Shown here: one piece after another, positions 49,761-61,560 of the stretch
How positions within the stretch are numbered: position 1 is the stretch's first letter
Layout: the number at the start of each line of letters is the position of its first letter
DNA from: Epiperipatus broadwayi
Lineage: Eukaryota > Onychophora > Udeonychophora > Euonychophora > Peripatidae
Reading direction: 5' to 3'
NCBI GenBank assembly: GCA_028023455.1
Contig: JAQFVV010012491.1
Coordinates: 498,001 to 562,000 of the forward strand
DNA: 64,000 nucleotides
Position numbers and translations under genes: made by a program
The notes under the pieces: generated by a model
Told to the model about the DNA's origin: nothing
The model's database searches: none
Seen by the model: only the letters and a program-made list of their open reading frames with translations

Positions 49761-52380
49761 GATCCAGTATTATACATTAAACTGTTATAGACGTCATAGA
49801 AGTAAAAACGAATATGTATGAAGCACAGGTGGGAGGAATTGACTAATGAGTAACATTTATATTAATATTGATATATTATTTTAAACATTAACTTTGCAAT
49901 TGATTAAAATCTATTTCTATTTATTGCTAAATAGAAAAAAAATATTTGAATCGCTACTAAATTGATTTGTTTTAAAAGTAAACAACTTCTGCATAATGAC
50001 TAAATTAGTCATAAGTAAACCTCCAAGCAATTAAAATACCTCTGGCTGCCCAGTGGAAAAAACCTCCAAGCAATAAAAGTTCTAGATATATGTTTTGGAA
50101 TTTTATTATGATAGTCATAAAAGGCCTTTTTTTTAGTTATAAAAATATAATGAAATGTGTATTTTAAAGATAAGTGAAAGTCCAGTTTGCTGATGCTGGG
50201 ATGTATTCATATTCCCTATAATTAGATTGTAAAATTATTTCAGTTTGTAGGTTAAAAAAAAAATTAATGGTTGAAATATTATTATTATATCAAACATGTA
50301 TGTGCTTTTAATATATATATAATATTTAATTATTAATATTTTCTAAAAGTAGAATAATGCTAACCTATATAGTTAATGAAAATAACAATAACAGGAATAT
50401 TATGTACTATCTTATCCACATATGTGCGCTTATATATGTGCGTGTGATATATAAACTATTTTTTTTTTATATATATCTGAAAATTTTATTTATTGAAATA
50501 TTTTTAGATATTTGTAAATGGTCAAAATGAAAATGATCTATTTGAAATATAGAGTATATATATCAGATCTTCCATTTATTATTATTATTATTATTTTTGC
50601 CTCTAATTAATCAATAAAATTATTAATAATTATTTTTAAGTTATTTAATGAAAGTTATTTAATGCTAGAATAGACAAACATTGTGTGTATTTTCTCTCGT
50701 CCATAGTATCCTTGTGATTCCTAAGATATATAGAGTTATTTAAGTGTGGACATCTATACAATTGTCTGTAAAATTATTTAGGTAGAGCTAGTGTAATAAA
50801 GGTTACCTTTAAAATCTACTCATCTTATACATTTATAATAATTATTAGTTCACTCATGATATCAGATGACTTGAATGTTGATGATGATCAGCGTTGATAT
50901 ACCAATTCCAGAATTTTTGATATGCTTATTGTTATAGCTGTTTTAGCACCTATGTATATGCATGCAGTCGATGTTGATTACAGCTTTTAGAATATTAACT
51001 TCCAAGTTTGGTATTGAATAAATAACGATTAGCCTTGTATTTTATAGTACTCTTTTTTCGAATTCAATCACAAAAGTTGATTATAAATGCTATGTCTGAA
51101 TTGATTATTTATTTCTGATGCTGATTTTTTACTTATTTACTGAATTTATATTCACTTATTGATGCTTATTTGCATTACCTCTCACCACTTTCTTAAATAA
51201 ATATATAGTCATAATGTCTCTTAAATATCATTATTAATTAATTATAAAATTATTATAACTAATTAAACATATTAAATAGTAAATACTGCATATACTTATA
51301 ACATGTAAAGAGAGGGTATAAAATAATAAGTCTTGCTGTATATAATTAAAAATGCTAAGAAGATTGCAAGAACAGTTGAAATATTAGATAAAATAAAAAT
51401 AAGTATTGAAATATGAGATATATCTGTATATAATTTTTAAATTAAATATTTACATGCAATAATGTAAAAAAAAAAAGAACATAATATATAATTAAATAGA
51501 CTATTAACAGAACTTTTATTTTAATAATTGGTCTAGATAAAAATTGATTTTTTCATTCAATAATAGCATTATGAAGCCCAGTATAGATTCAACTTAATTT
51601 TTTTTTTTAGTCAGGTTGTAAAACTGTTTTTCTATAAAAGCACCCAGTCTTAGTTTTCTTTTACAAAAATTATAATTTTAACCATACACACAGATGTATG
51701 TATATATATTCCATATTTACCAAAATATTTGTAATAAATAGAAGCAAATTTCAGCATTCTAATATCATTATAACTATTAATTCCATCAATTGCTATTTAA
51801 TGCATGCTATATCCTTCAGTCACAGCTTAATCTCGTCAGTTATACTAACAGTTTAAAAACCTTATCAATCATATCGGAACAGCAGTCAAAGCTTTTATAC
51901 AAATAGATTTATATGTCATATTTTTTAAAAGCATTAATATATAACGTCATGTAAATTTTCAGTCATGTTAAAACTTATCAAATAATATTAAACATTCATT
52001 ACGCAAATGCAAAGAAGGTTATAATCTCATCCTGAAACGTATATAAATTAACAATGACCTCAAATACTAAACTGAATATGTAATACTAATAACTGCAACA
52101 AAAATATTTGTAATAAATGGAAGTGAATTTGAGCAATCTGTACTAGAGGTTAAAACTTTTAATACTATCAATCACTAGTTGTGTAAAAATAAATGGGCAT
52201 ATTCCTCATACTACTTATGTTGTGGCCACAATATAACTTTATACAAAGTATATTTGTATAATATCATAAAAGAAGAAGGGGATTGATTGAATGATTGGTT
52301 CAATACTTCTTAGCTGTCTCACATGTCAGTATAGCAAATGTGACTGAAGAAGATGGATATTCAATTTTTTTTTTCATGTG
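49761..52380. other. AT-rich non-coding DNA
   Basis: TA-rich tracts and an (ATT)n run at about 50576-50595. Two diverged copies of a segment containing ATATTTGTAATAAAT lie at about 51723 and 52103. No gene. Confidence 0.4.
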
Positions 52381-52485
52381 TCATAGCATTGGCCGGGAGG
52401 CGTACCCACAACAACCATCTGCAACCAACTGCTTGCTTGCTAGGCGGCTGCTGCTGATCTCTGCTAACAACATGTAGTCTAAATA
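52381..52485. other. GC-richer islet, unidentified
   Basis: About 100 bp (from CATTGGCCGGGAGGCGTACC to GCTGCTGCTGATCTCTGC) is far richer in GC than the surroundings. The plus-strand frame ends shortly after at ACATGTAG. It may be a fragment of an exon or a mobile element; I recognise neither. Confidence 0.25.
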
Positions 52486-53880
52486 AGTCTCATATTCATT
52501 GTTGCATTCAATTTAATTACATTTAATTCTATAAAATCAAATAAATCTCATCTCATCTTCATTTTCAGATGGCTAAATTTACTATAATATAAAGATAGAT
52601 TTAATGACAATTATTTGAAGTATTAGAGAATAGTAAGTTATTTTTAAACACATTATATAAATGTTATCCAACCAGATGGAATGTAAAGGAAAATGTTCTC
52701 ATATCTCAATTGAACTCTCTAACTAAATATTATTATTAGTGGTGCCTGAATTTAAATCCAATTCATAAATGTATAAATGAACCTTTATTTATCAATTATC
52801 ATAATATATTAATTAATATTTAATTCTAAAAATAAACGTTCTACTTATGAAGAAGTATTTTTAAGAGTAGTGTACGATATATTAAAATATACTTACATAC
52901 CATCTCTAGGTATCTTCATTTTATCTATCTATATGTGGTGTATGCATATACTATTTTTGAAAATAGTTGATGGTGCGAGAACTAGATTTAATTACTGAGT
53001 ATAATACTATTAGAGACTTTTATTCGTTATCCTTAAAAAAAGCAATTAGTATGCCAAATAAACAAATAGTCGATGTACAAATTATTTATTAATAGAGTAT
53101 AAAAGAATATGAATTTTCAGACAAATTGCATATTTTAGATTTATACAAAATATTTTGTACTTTATTTCATTTATATAAGATACCTTGGTTGAGAGAAAGG
53201 AGAATATGATAATAAAATATTTTCTCAATAATTAAAGTATATTAGTTTTTAATTCTGTGCATATTCTAAAAATTATATTAATTACTATGCTAAGTTGTGC
53301 GTGAATGTCTTTGCTTGACTACTTATTAGCGAAATATGTATGTGTGTTTAACAAATGTATATATATGAAGACTAGTATACGATCATGTAATAAATCATTT
53401 TAACAAATATACATGTCTCCCAAGTATACAAAAAAAAAACATTTCCCACTGATTGTATATAATATTTTAAATATTGCCTCACCTATCATCAAAATAATAC
53501 AATCTAATAAACTTAAATATTTAGTAAATCTCTGTGATTTTAAGAATATCATTTCAAAATATGAGAGCTCAATGCACTATACAAATAAATGCCATTTTAT
53601 TTAAAAAGTATTTTAACCTACAATCAATAGTAGCATTATGAGCTATACATTATGGCCATACATAATAAAATATGCTTGAATATATGATTCAGCAATACTA
53701 AACTCAACAATATTCAGTGGCACTCCTTCATAAAGCAATCACTATTAAATTAAAATGTGGATTTCTTATCATAGAATCCCTCAATACAAAGTTTCATAAA
53801 TTCATAAACCATTTTTAAATAAGACACAATTCATAATATGAATATTTAATTCATACTATCTATATTTTGTCCAATTTAGA
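52486..53880. other. AT-rich non-coding DNA
   Basis: Nothing recognised. Confidence 0.4.
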
Positions 53881-54699
53881 TTTTCAATCAAAGCTATTAC
53901 AGTAAATATATACATGTGTAAGGTAATAAAGTTCACAACCTTTTCTGTTACTATTTTTATAATTTCCACTTACTTAAAACTATTTCAACAATTTACATTT
54001 GTTAAAACATTTTAAAATTAAAACATTTGTCTGTAAATGATTTTTACATTCAAAAGGGGATTAGTTTTTATATAGAAGCAAAGCTAAGTATATGTAAGTT
54101 TAAGAAAACAAAGAATACAACTTTTCCTACTTTTCTTATTTTAAATATACTCTTCCACCATAATCAAATGTTATAATTTAAGAATTTTTTAAATAAATAT
54201 AATTGTTGAAATATTTTTAAATAATTGGAAATTTCTATTATTTTAAAAAAATCACAGTTATATGTTTATAGACAGTGACAAATAAAAATTGTATATTGTA
54301 AACACTATTTGCAATGAAAAAAAAAATCTCTTCTAAATGCACCTCCAGCTCTTATACAGAGCCATAGATATTGTAGTATATATATGTAAAATATTAATTT
54401 TGATGCCTGTATACCTTCAAAAAATATATATAAAATTCAACTTGATATATATTAAATACAATAATATTTATATAATTCAACTTATTCTGTTGAAGTACTT
54501 TCAACTATATTTCTTTTAGTCTTTGTCAACTATACAACTATATAACATTGAATGATCAAAATGAGAAATTATTTTATAATTCCTATAATTCTATTCAGTT
54601 CTCACACAATTATGTTATTTTAATGTTTGAATAAGTTGAATTATATGAATATTACTGTATTTAATATATATCAAGTTGAATTTTACACACACACGCACC

Positions 54700-54736
<37 letters not shown>

Positions 54737-55410
54737 GTTTAAGGAAACAAAGCTCATAACTTTTCATACTTTTTTTATTTTACAGTCAACTTTTCCATCA
54801 CATATGAATATTAAATTTAACAATTTTTTAACAGAAGTAAGTTGTTGAAATATTTTTAAATAAATGAAAATTATAAAAATAATAAAATAAAAAAAGTTGT
54901 TGAGCTTTGTTTCCTCAAATATGCATATATTTATTGTAATATCTCTGTCTCTATATAAGATCTAGAGCTGCATTTAGAAGGGGAATCCCTTTTCAATGCA
55001 AAAAGCATTTACTATATTCAATTTTCATTGGTCACTGTCTAATAACACTTGACTATGATTTTTCTAAAATAAAAGTAACCTAAATTTCCACTTATTTAAA
55101 AATATTTTCAGAATTACATCTGTTAAAAAATTATTAAATTATAACACTTGACTGTAATGAAAGAGTCTATTATAAAATAAGAATAAATATTGTGAGCTTT
55201 ATTTTTTTAAACATGTGAATATTTATTATAATAGCTTTGTCTCTATATAAGAATCTGCATTTAGGAAACTGATTTTCTTTTGAATGTAAAAAGTATTTAC
55301 AGTATACAATTTTTTTTTCGTTACTGACTATTAACATCTGACTGCAGTTTTTCTATAAAAAAATAATAGAAATTCCCACTTATATATATAGATGTTAATA
55401 AAGTAGTTTT
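53881..55410. repeat. Cluster of diverged dispersed repeats in both orientations
   Basis: A unit of roughly 250-400 bp recurs at least three times. Its recognisable core is TCTCTATATAAGA (54949-54961 and 55237-55250), then a GCATTTAG block, a CTTTTCAATG-like block and a CACTGTCTA block. Forward copies run from about 54910 and about 55195; an inverted copy occupies about 54260-54400, and a poorer one about 53930-54100. A (CA)n/(TA)n microsatellite (54686-54736) lies inside. AT-rich composition blurs the borders. Confidence 0.6.
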
Positions 55411-55413
55411 TGA

Positions 55414-55605
55414 GTTAAACCATGTGTTATTTTTGATTACTTCACAATGCTTCAATGAAATAGCATCTGCCATTGTCAAGGTCAAGTTAACTTTGACAAT
55501 GGCAGATACTATTTCATTGAAATGTTGGGAAGTAACCAAAAATAACACATGATTTAATCTCGGCAATGGTGGATGCTCTTTCATAAAAACATTGGGAAGT
55601 ATATC
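55414..55605. repeat. Palindrome with 66-bp arms plus a third partial copy
   Basis: Arms 55414-55479 and 55493-55558 are inverse copies (about eight mismatches) around 13 bp, containing AAAAATAACACATG and its inverse. A third, direct partial copy (CGGCAATGGTGGATGC, then ACATTGGGAAGTAT) follows at 55562-55605. It lies immediately left of the large LINE. Confidence 0.8.
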
Positions 55606-55770
55606 TAGTTTATTTGCATACATTTTGCATATTGCGTTGTTTCCTTGCCCTATTTCCTCATTCTGCATCTCACATTACTGCTATGAATATGAGGCAAATG
55701 GCTTGAGTCATCAAACATCCAAAATCCTGCCCAAAAATATACTAACATACCAGCTAACTCAAAATCAACC

Positions 55771-56165
55771 CATGTCTGGTGAACAGAGGGTGCTAGCCGA
55801 TGATGCTGATTGTTTTTCTTCCACATCAGAAGACAAAACGAACATTATAAACGCATATAGGCCAAAAGCTAATAAAACTGTATATACAAATCCCCTTGCA
55901 TTAAGCCTGAATGATAAGCATCCAAGCACAAAATTACTATCTAATCATAGTCAAATACATAGTGAATCATTTCCCAGTTTAATTTTCATAACAGCACTAG
56001 AAATACGCGGGATGGCTCAAAGAAATACACTATCCAAATAGAAATAAAAATAATTTACAAACACAATGTTTGAATATCCGTTAGAATCTCATACCATAGC
56101 GTCATCCACCACTCAGCACTTGTCACAATAAGTCTCCCTCCTGTCCTTCAAAACATACCTTATTG
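55771..56165 (+). other. LINE 5' region, possible upstream reading frame
   Basis: The frame from ATG 55771 reads about 90 codons (EDKTNIINAYRPKANKTVYT, then SLNDKHPSTKLLSNHSQIHS) to TAG at 56041 and has element-like composition. It may be the N-terminal part of ORF1 cut off by stops, since further frames follow up to ATG 56166, or 5' untranslated sequence. No domain recognised. Confidence 0.4.
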
Positions 56166-57928
56166 ATGGGAAAACAAGATGATCTTGATCATAATTTGTT
56201 AAATCTCACACAAGCAAATAATGCAAATTTTACTAAACTACAAACTAACCCTGCTGATGAAACTAAATGTTTCACACTTCCTATGTCATATGCTAGTGCA
56301 GCTCGGGCTGGAATGACACAATCTGGGTCGGTTAACCACTCTAGCAATGGCCAACCCTTTCTTCCTGCAGGTCACAATACTGATCAACAAGGCAGCAATA
56401 CAAATCAAAAAACTGTGGGAATGGACATTCTTGAGTTGATAGAACAGCAATCACACTATGAAGATGATCTGGTTCAAGTGGATCCAATTGAAAGCAATAT
56501 TACACTAAATCAACTTTCAGTGGAGCAAATGGATAATATTGTCTCAAATTTTAATCTGACTATTGCAAACATGCTTCTGAAATCACTGGCTAACTATAGC
56601 AATGATAAGAGCATTATACTAGCGGTAATGGACCTAAAGTGTGCTCTGTTTAAATTTCCAATGAATGCCTTGTTTGAGTTAATTAGAACAGCAAATATTG
56701 CAAACGAAATTCATAGGATTTCTACCCATCCGAATGACCGCTATATAGCAGTCGAATTCAAGACCTGGGCTGGCAGGAATAACTTTAAAAGCAAATTTAA
56801 AGTATTGGATGATAAGATCATAGTAACTGTAGATATAAACAGATCATCCACTCTAAATGGGTCAATAAAAGATTGCATTACAGGAATAGATGAATCTTAT
56901 TTACAAGAGATATTGGAACTCTTTGGCAAGGTGACAAGTTTCACCTACCTTCCAATTGACAAAACATTTAACAACATTCTCTCGAACAAAGCAACATTTA
57001 GACTGCTCCTAAAAAGGGAATAGTGCCAACAGACATTCCAACAGTGTTGTCGGCTAGAGGCTGTCCCATGATATTATCTTTTTCAGGTGTTAGGCCACAG
57101 TGCTTCTACTGCGGACAAAGAACTCACCTGATTAAGGAGTGTTTGAATCGTATATGTTCATCTTGTGGTCAAAAAAAAGGTCGCACTCACAGATGTAGGC
57201 AACAACAGATTTCACATTCAGTTCCGGAGGTACAACATGCTTCACAACAACCGAGTGCACAACACTACAATGTAGAACAGCAGGATGAACTCAACTTAAA
57301 GTATACAAATAAAAAAAGTATCCTAATACATGAAAGGAATCAGCCCTCCTTAATTAACAGTAATCAGGATTACAAACATAACACATCACATAACTATAGT
57401 CACCAAAACAGTAATCAAAGGCCATTGGAATCAAAACCAAAAGATTCACACGATTCTGGACCTAGGAGTTTGCATGAAGGCCTAGGCTTTAGCTCAGTTA
57501 CAGCATCTAGTAATAAAGCTGGTGAAAACAATATAGACGATCAAACCAAACAAATAAAAAAGACGGAAATACCTAAACCTAACTCCATCCAAGGTAAATA
57601 TAACATCTCACCAAGTCCTAGTGATACACTGATAGCTGTGGCTAATGAAAATATCAATCCTTGCCAAACACCGGTAGATTCTGCCACTTCCTGGTCTGCA
57701 GATGAGATGGAGAGATTCATCACTCCTAGCACCAGTCATAAAAGTAAACCATGGGTTGTATCTAGTCCTAGCTCAGGAGAAGAAGAGATGGCATTCCCAG
57801 TGAGGCAAAAGTCGAAACCCACAATATCAAATGCAACGAACAATAAGCATAAAGGAGCCACAGAAAAGAAACGCATAAAGGAGCCACAGAAAAGAAACGC
57901 AAGATTAATCTTCCATCTGATTTGTTAA
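56166..57928 (+). pseudogene. LINE ORF1 (gag-like RNA-binding protein), frameshifted
   Basis: The first frame (56166-57023) is open for 285 codons; its second half, from DLKCALFKFPMNALFELIRT to VDINRSSTL, has the feel of an RRM/PRE-like domain of gag-like proteins. It stops at TAG right after CTAAAAAGGGAA. Moving back one base continues into the second frame (57023-57928), with PTVLSARGCPMILSFSG and two zinc-binding motifs: CFYCGQRTHLIKEC (CX2CX4HX4C) and CSSCGQKKGRTHRC. A Ser/Gln-rich tail follows. A 26-bp tandem duplication then shifts the frame to a premature stop. In LINEs ORF1 coats element RNA. Confidence 0.85.
57848..57899 (+). repeat. 26-bp tandem duplication inside ORF1
   Basis: Two perfect 26-bp copies (57848-57873 and 57874-57899), containing AAAGGAGCCACAGAAAAG. 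26 is not a multiple of three, so reading from the second copy shifts and ends after about 20 residues. Without it the frame would continue toward NLPSDLLTGYPTNGL. Confidence 0.95.
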
Positions 57929-58101
57929 CTGGTTATCCTACCAATGGTTTGCCTGTGGACCTCCCCACTTCAGATTTAAACATCCCTCAAAACATCCGAA
58001 GGAAATTAATAAAAAAAAAGAGTCTGCTGATGCTTCATTGAAACCGCCTGGGTGGAATCTAGCGGGCCACCTTGCAATGGATAACAATAAATGTTTAATC
58101 T

Positions 58102-58158
58102 CTGATGGCATTAATACGACCGAGGGAATTAATACCTCGGTCGTATTAATGCCATCAG
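58102..58158. repeat. Perfect hairpin at the ORF1/ORF2 junction
   Basis: Arms of 24 bp, perfectly complementary, with a 9-nt loop: GGCATTAATACGACCGAGG inside the left arm (58102-58125) and CCTCGGTCGTATTAATGCC inside the right (58135-58158). The ORF1 continuation (stop TAG 58197-58199, after one more frame change at the A run 58009-58020) runs through it. The ORF2 frame begins near its right arm. Confidence 0.98.
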
Positions 58159-58942
58159 GCATTTCTTTAGGCAAAACTCACCACATATGTTGTTCATAGG
58201 TGAAACAAAATATCACCTAAACTCAAACTACTTCATAAAATCAGAACTTAGTAAAATAGGTTTCACCCATTTATCTACAGGTCATGTGGCTAGGGGAGGA
58301 GTTGGGGTAATAATAAATAATCTTCTGGCTCCAACCTCCTTCAGAACAATTTATCTAGATCAGAACCTAATTGCCTTGGAGTTTACCTTCTCCTTGAATA
58401 CTTTCAATGTGATTTATGTATACAGCGCCAATGTTCATGCAACACTGCTGAAAATAGTCCACACAACTAACCTAATTACTAATAATAATAATGCACCTAC
58501 CATTCTGCTCGGTGACTTTAACATCTCCTATGAATCCTTCACAAAGAAATATTTACCCCTACTCAACAAAGTATTTCTCAATGGGAGGGGATTCTTTCCA
58601 CCTGATGCATTTTCATTCTATACAAAAAACAGTCGTACACTCATTGATCTAATGTTCTACTCGGCCGAATTGCACTATGGGATAGAGGCTAAACTGCAAC
58701 TGACAGCCTTTTCGGATCATTTTGCGATTATGGCATTCATAGAGCTGAACAACTTTCAACAAATTAAAGTCAACCGGAGTCTCAGAATGTTCACTAAAAC
58801 CAACGCCACTGAGGCATTCTTCTCAGAGGCCTACAGTCTTTTTCACAAGGTGAACCTCATATACCTACACGACGGTCGAGGCCTGGAGTACATTTATAGG
58901 CATTATTCAGTCACTGATTACTCAATACACCTTCAAGCTTAA
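58148..58942 (+). pseudogene. LINE ORF2, APE-type endonuclease domain
   Basis: The frame is open from before 58148; the first ATG is 58187. Reading upstream of it gives INAIRHFFRQNSPH, which looks like a shortened endonuclease start (Asn of motif I), then MLFIGETK (catalytic Glu), GGVGVIINN, APTILLGDFNIS (GDFN), SRTLIDLMFYS (Asp) and TAFSDHFAI (SDH). These are the conserved APE blocks that nick the target DNA. It stops at 58942; homologous reading goes on in another frame (GTTTLMRELDSLNWKI), so an indel lies at about 58900-58945. ORF1 and ORF2 would overlap by about 13 nt at ATG 58187. Confidence 0.9.
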
Positions 58943-58958
58943 GGGAACAACCACACTG

Positions 58959-59450
58959 ATGCGTGAATTAGACAGCCTGAATTGGAAAATTAAAAACTTC
59001 AATGGTCAGGATCACAACATTGAATACTTACTTGAGTTAAAAGCTTCATACAGATCAAAACAATCAGCAGTAGCAGAGATAATAGCTACAAAAAATGCAA
59101 AGAATTACCTGCCAGCTCAACATTGCTGGACCCGGGGCTATCTCAGGTGGGCTCTGGGGGCCAGAAAGAAACAGGAGGTTCCTACTTCATTGCTCATCAA
59201 TGGTGGTAGCCTTACTGGTGCGAATATGATTTTACACATAGAGAACCACTTTCAAAACCTTCTCTTAGGTCACCGCACAAACCCTGCCTTGGAGTGGGTG
59301 AGCACAACCGGAGAGGCAGATCATGGTATTACACTCCAAGACATCACCAGTAGGTTGCAGGGTCTCCCTGACAGTGTTCATCCTGGGATTCATGCTATCC
59401 CGAAGTTTGTGTTCACTCACTTAATTTTTTTACTGCGAGGATTATATTAA
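58959..59450 (+). pseudogene. LINE ORF2, endonuclease-RT linker
   Basis: A 163-codon frame carries the linker of a LINE ORF2, with LELKASYRSKQSAVAEIIAT, then NHFQNLLLGH (the h-h-x-h-F-x-x-L motif before RT domains) and LQGLPDSVHPGIHAIPKFVF, corresponding to the K-x-x-x-PG-DGI-x-x-x-F/K block. It ends at TAA in LLRGLY and the reading passes to the next frame. Domain function inferred from position. Confidence 0.8.
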
Positions 59451-59452
59451 AC

Positions 59453-60631
59453 ATGTTAACCTACCTCGCCATTGAAAGGAGAGTAATTCCTAACCTATAT
59501 CCAATCGCCATGGTTCCATTCATTAAAAAGAACCGGGATCCTACCTCTCTTAGCAGTATCAGACCAATATTGATGACACCAATTTTGTTCAAAGTCATGG
59601 AGGGTATAATAAAAGAAAAAATTCAGAATGCCATTTTACAGGATATATCGGCCTCTCAATATGCAAGGAGGGGATCATCGGCGCTGACTGCAATTGGCGA
59701 AGTGAAAATTCTGCTTGATCACATTAGATCTAACAGAAAATCCCAGCCTGTGGCAGTCCAGCTGGATGTGTCCAATGCTTTTGATACAGTAGATGTCAAC
59801 ATTCTTCTTGAATTGCTATCTCAGTTGGACATATCAAAACAGATAATTCAGATATTGGACAATCTTCTGAATAATAGGCATATTCATATTTCCATAAATG
59901 GACATTACTCAGATGGCTTTGGCCCTTCAAGATCCATACCACAAGGTTCACCGTTGAGTGGTCTTTTGTTCATAAAGTATATCGACCCTCTGATTAAAGA
60001 GCTAGATCAGCTTCCAGGTATATATGTGCCCCGGCTTAAGAAAAACATCAAGGTTTTTGCATACATGGATGACATACTTGTGATTCTTCCATCTCGTAAA
60101 TATCTGAAGACACTTCATTCCATAATTACCAATTATACTAAAGATTATAAATTATCCATCAATCCTCACAAGTCGTCATCCTGGTGCATCAACACTGGTA
60201 GGAAAATACTATCCAATTTTTTAGTGGAACCTCAGTGTTTTCTGGGGTTTCCTATCTTCAAGTCACAGACTGCTATGTCTGTCTGCCTACAAAAATCCAT
60301 CATAAGCAATGCTACTAAGGTGGTTCAGTCGCTGTCAAGGACATACCTGTCCCTACAAGGGAAGATTGCTCTTATTAATATGAAGATTATGGCGAGCATA
60401 AATTACTACCTGCCAATAATGTCAGTTACCAAATTATTCACCTTACAGATTCAGAGGCTCTGTGGTCAGCTCTTATGGAGAGGTCGGACCACTGCAATTA
60501 GCATCCGCAGACTTCAGTTTCACAGGAAACAGAATGGTATGGGTCTCCATTCAATACAGACAATCAATTTCCAAAAAGGGCATTCACTTTTAGTAAATCT
60601 GGGGAAAAATACCCTCTATCAAATATTATAG
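59453..60631 (+). pseudogene. LINE ORF2, reverse transcriptase domain
   Basis: This 392-codon frame contains the RT core in order: AMVPFIKKNRDPTSLSSIRP (motif 1-2), VQLDVSNAFDTVD (motif A, catalytic Asp), RSIPQGSPLSGLLF (motif B), FAYMDDILVILP (motif C, YMDD) and LSINPHKSSSWCI (motif D). The thumb-like region follows with CFLGFPI and TYLSLQGKIALINMKIM. All catalytic residues are present. A frameshift at about 60590-60631 ends the frame, after which the reading TDRPPPSKHTWLDTIIKQQS continues. The enzyme copies element RNA at the nicked target. Confidence 0.95.
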
Positions 60632-61314
60632 AGACTGTAATACCTACTGACAGACCTCCCCCCAGTAAACACACATGGCTTGACACCATTATTAAACAAC
60701 AATCTCTATACATCGGGCACTCAATAACAGGGTTTAATAATAAAATCAACATCTGGCAGGCACATTGCCTGCTGAATCCTGTTAATACAGTTATTTATGC
60801 TCACCTAGGGTGCAGCAATCATAAAATCACCTCAATATTTAAATATCTGCTACTGGAGCCCAAACTTTTGGATTATCTGATTAAGGTGAATATGGATTCC
60901 ATGCCAACTAATACATTCTTATACTACAAACGGTTTCTAAATAAAATAGACCCTATTTGTCATGCCTGTTCTAGAGGAGAGGAGTCCTTTAATCACCTGT
61001 TAAATGTATGTCCAGGCTATAACAGTATTCGAAGAATTATCTCTCAACACTGCATTATAGAAGTGGATAAAATCCTGGACATCAGGGGTTGTCTCTTCTC
61101 TGGAGACTTTACAGTAATCAGGTTATCAATCTTCCTGACATATGCTTTTTGGTACACAAGGTGCAGGACAAAGTTCACACAACCAACACCGGATCCCAAT
61201 GCTGTATTTTGCGATAAGCTTAAAGCTCTTCAAGACAAGGATAAGATACTATCCTCTAGATTTTTGTTTAACAATACATGGAGCCTACTAGTATGGCCTA
61301 CAGGCTCTACATGA
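60632..61314 (+). pseudogene. LINE ORF2, C-terminal zinc-finger-like domain
   Basis: The last frame (from before the ATG at 60868) reads MDSMPTNTFLYYKRFLNKID and CHACSRGEESFNHLLNVCPG, a CX2CX8HX4C arrangement typical of the end of LINE ORF2, then FLTYAFWYTRCRTKF and a final TWSLLVWPTGST before TGA 61312-61314. The same C-terminal segments, decayed, occur in the 28.1-29.4 kb fragment. The motif probably helps bind the element's RNA. Confidence 0.88.
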
Positions 61315-61560
61315 ATTTTGGACCCGATATATCCACATTGTAGTGTATTGTAGAAGAAGTAGTCTGTGTTGCAACATGTCAGATTCTTCTAGAGGGGCAT
61401 TGAATTCATACTACATCTATCCCAGCTGATAAGTTAGCATTATTGGGTCATTCTTTGCACTGGCAGGGGTGGGCAATGCCAACTAAATAGTACGTATCTG
61501 CTCATTTTATAACCTGCTAGTGCGGAGAATGGCTCTTGCATACTTTTTCCAGACCAACGC
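61315..61560 (+). other. LINE 3' untranslated region
   Basis: Element-like base composition continues to about 61560 without coding frame. An AATAAA occurs at 61627 in the AT-rich flank, so the true end may lie between. No poly-A tail or simple repeat end was clear. Confidence 0.5.

Larger units (their letters stand above)
55600..61560 (+). mobile_element. Non-LTR retrotransposon with zinc-knuckle ORF1 and APE-RT ORF2
   Basis: The GC content rises sharply from about 55.6 kb to about 61.5 kb, marking the element. It encodes an ORF1 with CCHC knuckles and an ORF2 with an APE endonuclease, reverse transcriptase and a C-terminal CCHC-like motif. A decayed relative lies at 28.1-29.4 kb. Frameshifts in both ORFs make this copy inactive, but domains are nearly complete. 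Exact termini and target duplication could not be fixed. The clade is uncertain; features are of the jockey/L1-like APE-bearing lineages. Confidence 0.9.

Noticed and set aside
56998-57026. Programmed -1 frameshift site in LINE ORF1
   Set aside because: The bases in frame do not form an X-XXY-YYZ slippery heptamer and other indels nearby are clearly mutational; kept only as a question in the findings.
57541-58174. Minus-strand frames over LINE ORF1
   Set aside because: Shadows; the second owes its length partly to the perfect hairpin.
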